The notes beneath the pieces were generated by a model. That model was not told the DNA's origin. It did no database searches and saw only the letters and a program-made list of their open reading frames with translations. A stretch of 64,000 nucleotides of DNA from positions 23,896 to 87,895 of the forward strand of contig NZ_AUCC01000005.1 of NCBI RefSeq assembly GCF_000429565.1, read 5' to 3'. This document shows, piece after piece, positions 61,785 to 64,000 of the stretch (its first letter is position 1; each line of letters opens with the position of its first letter). A program made the translations under genes and the position numbers. The DNA is from Arsenophonus nasoniae DSM 15247 (GTDB lineage: Bacteria > Pseudomonadota > Gammaproteobacteria > Enterobacterales > Enterobacteriaceae).

Positions 61785-63245
61785 ATGAAAAATAGAAATG
61801 AGGATGCCTATGCGAGCTACGTTTGTGGTAATGATCATGAATTTTCACTTTCTGATGATGTGTTAACAAGATTGACAATAGAATTACGTACTGCCGTATC
61901 TCGTAGTTATCATAATTTGTTAGACAGACATACTGCTTATGCCATTGAAGATACAATTCGAGAAGCATTATTAATGTCTCAAGCGTTTCAACGCATAATA
62001 GACTTTAGTATTAGGGAAGACAACGAGCAATTAGGATTTATTAATTACAGGAATGTTTATGAGCTAAGTGAAAATTCAGAAGATAGAAGATTGCGTAGTA
62101 TTAGCATCCAAGAGATTGAAGAATCTAACGCTGAAAACATGCCAATAATCATACATGGTGAGGCTGGTGAAGATGCAAATGAACATCCTTACGTAAATAT
62201 CAGTCCTGCTCCAAGCTATACGTCTCGTGATTATAATCATTGGCAATCTTCATTAATTCATGAACTTATCCATCATCTTACAGGTGCTTCAGATCCTGAA
62301 AGTAATGAGGATAGATTAGGACCTACAGAAATACTTACGCAAAGAGTCGCTATTGACTTAAATTGGCATATTCCTCAATTTAGAAGTTATAATTCTCCTG
62401 AGCGTCTTCAAGCAATTAGGGCGCGTAACTTTCGCTCTTTACTTGAAAGTATAGATAGGCATCCAAGAAGAGAAAATGAATTACTAGAGCGATTAATATC
62501 TATTAGTGAAAATGTCGGAGCTTCATCAGATTTTTCTTCTTTATCAGAAAGTTCTAATGATTCGTCAGTATCTACCGCAGCTTGCAGATTTGAGCATGGT
62601 GATTCTGACGATGATTTTACAGGATCAACATTTTTTCGTGGAGCAAAAGCCGCAAACTATCTCTGCCATAAAAAAGTCAAAATTATATTTGAAAATGACC
62701 TATCGTTGGAATACTGGCACTTAAAAAAATATAATTTAATTATTGCTGAATTAGCGGTGAGTCGTGTAGAAAATGGAAGTGGGTTTTATAATAAAAAATA
62801 TAAATCATGGAAAGAATGGTATCATTCTTCAGCATGGAAAACTATATTAGGTACCGGTATTTATGATTACGGTTTATCGGAGATAGGAAAAAATGCATCA
62901 TCTAAACCCTATGGTTTTATATTTGAAGACGGCTCTTTCTCCGTAGGTGTAACTAGCGATGATGCAAAGAAATACGGATACAATGATACATGGACTAATT
63001 ACTTTAAAGACGATAAAGAAACAATATATGCTGGTCAAATGTTTTTTGATAAAAACGGTAGGCCCATTGCTCTTACAATTACCAATAAAATAAGTGGTTA
63101 CTTAGGTAAGGGATTGTCATCTCTATATATAAAAGGAGGCTGGACGTGGAATATAAAAGATACGTGGGATATTCATAATTTTAAAGATAATTATGAATCT
63201 CTTGACCGATATGCACCTCGGTTTTTGATTAAAAATAAATTGTAG
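61785..63245 (+). CDS. Putative zinc-metalloprotease effector or toxin carried by the prophage
   Basis: I do not recognise this 486-residue protein as a whole. It starts polar and Ser-rich without a Sec signal. Near residues 159-163 is HELIH in SLIHELIHHLTGASDP, the zinc-protease signature, and a Glu follows at 182 in GPTEILTQ at the spacing of a third ligand. This plan resembles type III effector proteases such as NleD/HopH1 (family M91). A Ser-rich linker (SSLSESSNDSSVS) leads to a C-terminal domain from about 275 with many Trp, Tyr and Gly that matches nothing I know. The gene has a separate promoter region, AT-rich codons and a place next to replication genes, all typical of phage cargo. 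Whether it is secreted is unproven. Confidence 0.65.
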   Translation: MKNRNEDAYASYVCGNDHEFSLSDDVLTRLTIELRTAVSRSYHNLLDRHTAYAIEDTIREALLMSQAFQRIIDFSIREDNEQLGFINYRNVYELSENSEDRRLRSISIQEIEESNAENMPIIIHGEAGEDANEHPYVNISPAPSYTSRDYNHWQSSLIHELIHHLTGASDPESNEDRLGPTEILTQRVAIDLNWHIPQFRSYNSPERLQAIRARNFRSLLESIDRHPRRENELLERLISISENVGASSDFSSLSESSNDSSVSTAACRFEHGDSDDDFTGSTFFRGAKAANYLCHKKVKIIFENDLSLEYWHLKKYNLIIAELAVSRVENGSGFYNKKYKSWKEWYHSSAWKTILGTGIYDYGLSEIGKNASSKPYGFIFEDGSFSVGVTSDDAKKYGYNDTWTNYFKDDKETIYAGQMFFDKNGRPIALTITNKISGYLGKGLSSLYIKGGWTWNIKDTWDIHNFKDNYESLDRYAPRFLIKNKL

Positions 63246-63260
63246 ATACATGCGGATTTG

Positions 63261-63434
63261 GGCTTTGTTGAATAAATAAATTTTATGCTCCTCCTCGAGT
63301 GAAATCGCTGATCATGGCAAGATAAAATCATGTAGTTAGGTCGCGTAAGAAAATGGCACACTTAAGCTGTACAAACATTTTCTACCAAAAATAATATGGC
63401 AAAATGGCATGACTCCCTATTATTCAACAAAGAC
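63261..63434. mobile_element. IS903-type insertion-sequence remnant without transposase
   Basis: The left end GGCTTTGTTGAATAAAT at 63261-63277 is the IS5/IS903-group terminal repeat. The inverse TTATTCAACAAAGAC stands at 63420-63434 with one change. Only about 174 bp lie between and no transposase frame is present. No target duplication is visible. It is either an internal deletion derivative or a miniature element moved by a transposase elsewhere. Confidence 0.7.
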
Positions 63435-63525
63435 TCAAAACAGACTCAATACAGATAAAAAACGCTGGGATGTGGCTGTCAAACTGGAAGAAAGCCGAAG
63501 TAAACAACCCACGCCACATGATTAA
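63435..63525 (+). pseudogene. 3' end of a phage gene cut by the insertion remnant
   Basis: Directly after the insertion remnant a frame encodes RWDVAVKLEESRSKQPTPHD and stops with TAA at 63523-63525. It has no start of its own, so it is the tail of a gene whose front part was lost at the insertion. The family is not recognised; a Nin-region gene is possible. Confidence 0.4.
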
Positions 63526-63573
63526 CTAAGTCTGGAATTTTCCATTATACAAAAATCTCACAGTGGTTTAAAT

Positions 63574-64000
63574 ATGCTAATCAGTCATACACCGAAACCA
63601 TTCAAAGACCGCTGGCGTACGCCTATTGAAGTATTTCGAGCACTTGATGCTGAATTTAATTTTAAACTGGATGCTGCCGCCGATAAAAACAACGCGCTAT
63701 GCAAAGCGTTTTTAACTGAACAGCAAGACGCACTGACATGCGACTGGAATAGCAACGGTGCTATCTTCTGTAATGCGCCCTACAGCAAGATTATGCCTTG
63801 GGTGAAAAAAGCGGCTGAGCAGTGTAGAAAACAGAATCAGACTATTGTGATGCTACTCCCTTCCGATACGTCTACAGCCTGGTTTTATGAAGGTCTTAAT
63901 ACGGCTGACGAAATTCGCTTTATTACCGAGGGTAGACTGTCATTTGTTTCAGCTGAAACAGGTGAACAAGGTATATCAGGAAACAGTAAAGGCAGCGTTT
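63574..64000 (+). CDS. Phage N6-adenine DNA methyltransferase (3' end outside window)
   Basis: From the ATG at 63574 the frame stays open to the window end (142 codons). The product matches phage Dam-type enzymes: KDRWRTPIEVFRALDAEFNFKLDAAADKNNALC, the catalytic NAPY in GAIFCNAPYS (a variant of NPPY), and later IVMLLPSDTSTAWFYE and EIRFITEGRLSF. It would methylate adenine in phage DNA, perhaps protecting it from host restriction or acting on Dam sites. Confidence 0.88.
   Translation, partial: MLISHTPKPFKDRWRTPIEVFRALDAEFNFKLDAAADKNNALCKAFLTEQQDALTCDWNSNGAIFCNAPYSKIMPWVKKAAEQCRKQNQTIVMLLPSDTSTAWFYEGLNTADEIRFITEGRLSFVSAETGEQGISGNSKGSV

Larger units (their letters stand above)
54511..64000. mobile_element. 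Prophage, left part, mosaic of P2-like control and lambda-like replication genes
   Basis: From the tRNA-Ala fragment rightwards every recognisable gene is phage-type: repressor, Cox-like protein, YqaJ exonuclease, putative ssDNA-binding protein, Icd-like gene, replication proteins O and P, and adenine methyltransferase. Codon use becomes less AT-rich, most clearly in the DnaC-like gene. No integrase, lysis or structural genes are in view; the element continues beyond 64,000. Chromosomal E. coli-like order stops abruptly at the boundary. Confidence 0.9.

Overview
The window is about 64 kb of an AT-rich enterobacterial chromosome. Gene content and order follow the E. coli 54-57 min region: tadA, mltF, purL, glmY, glrKGR, glnB, hmp, glyA, hcaT, suhB, trmJ, the isc operon, pepB, ndk, rlmN, rodZ, ispG, hisS, yfgM, bamB, der, hemF, yfeY, cysM, crr-ptsI-ptsH, cysK, cysZ, zipA, ligA, nupC. 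The low GC, several freshly broken genes (hmp, nupC, ypeA) and missing neighbours (no amiA, csiE, yfhR or sseA) fit a young insect-associated symbiont. The long glutamine-dependent NAD synthetase between glrR and glnB fits a Proteus/Providencia/Photorhabdus relative. I infer an Arsenophonus-like member of the Morganellaceae; the genus call is inference, not proof.

Layout. 1-3.2 kb: two minus-strand phosphoethanolamine transferase genes, the first cut by the window edge. 3.4-16.1 kb: tadA, mltF, purL with a PurR box, a GlmY-like small RNA preceded by three GlrR-type operators, the GlrK/GlrG/GlrR system, nadE and glnB. 16.2-22.9 kb: hmp split by one missing base under an intact NsrR palindrome, glyA with a PurR box, a HcaT-type transporter, a small secreted protein behind a Fur-like box, suhB and trmJ. 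22.9-28.6 kb: complete isc operon (iscR-S-U-A-hscB-hscA-fdx-iscX) with an IscR type-1 site. 28.8-40.4 kb: pepB, a short sseB, ndk, rlmN, a short pilW-like lipoprotein, rodZ, ispG, hisS, yfgM, bamB, der. 40.5-54.5 kb: hemF, decayed ypeA, yfeY, cysM, the PTS genes, cysK, cysZ, zipA, ligA, nupC with an internal ochre codon, and a DUF3820 gene.

At 54,511 the chromosome meets a prophage that runs off the right edge. Its left boundary is a 48-nt 3' fragment of tRNA-Ala(GGC), the expected attachment site. The slot where P2-like phages carry int is only decayed sequence. Then come a repressor on the minus strand and a divergent Cox-like protein, with repeated operator motifs between them. A strongly foldable 154-nt stretch follows that looks like an undescribed structured RNA. 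Next are small early genes, a YqaJ exonuclease with a probable ssDNA-binding partner, a C4-type antisense RNA with an Icd-like gene, and a lambda-style O/P replication pair whose O gene contains about ten 17-bp iterons. A 486-residue cargo protein with an HELIH zinc-protease motif, an IS903-type remnant and a phage adenine methyltransferase end the window.

Most likely undescribed items: the HELIH cargo protein, the 154-nt RNA, and the repressor/Cox operator arrays. No homology search, folding program or expression data could be used.
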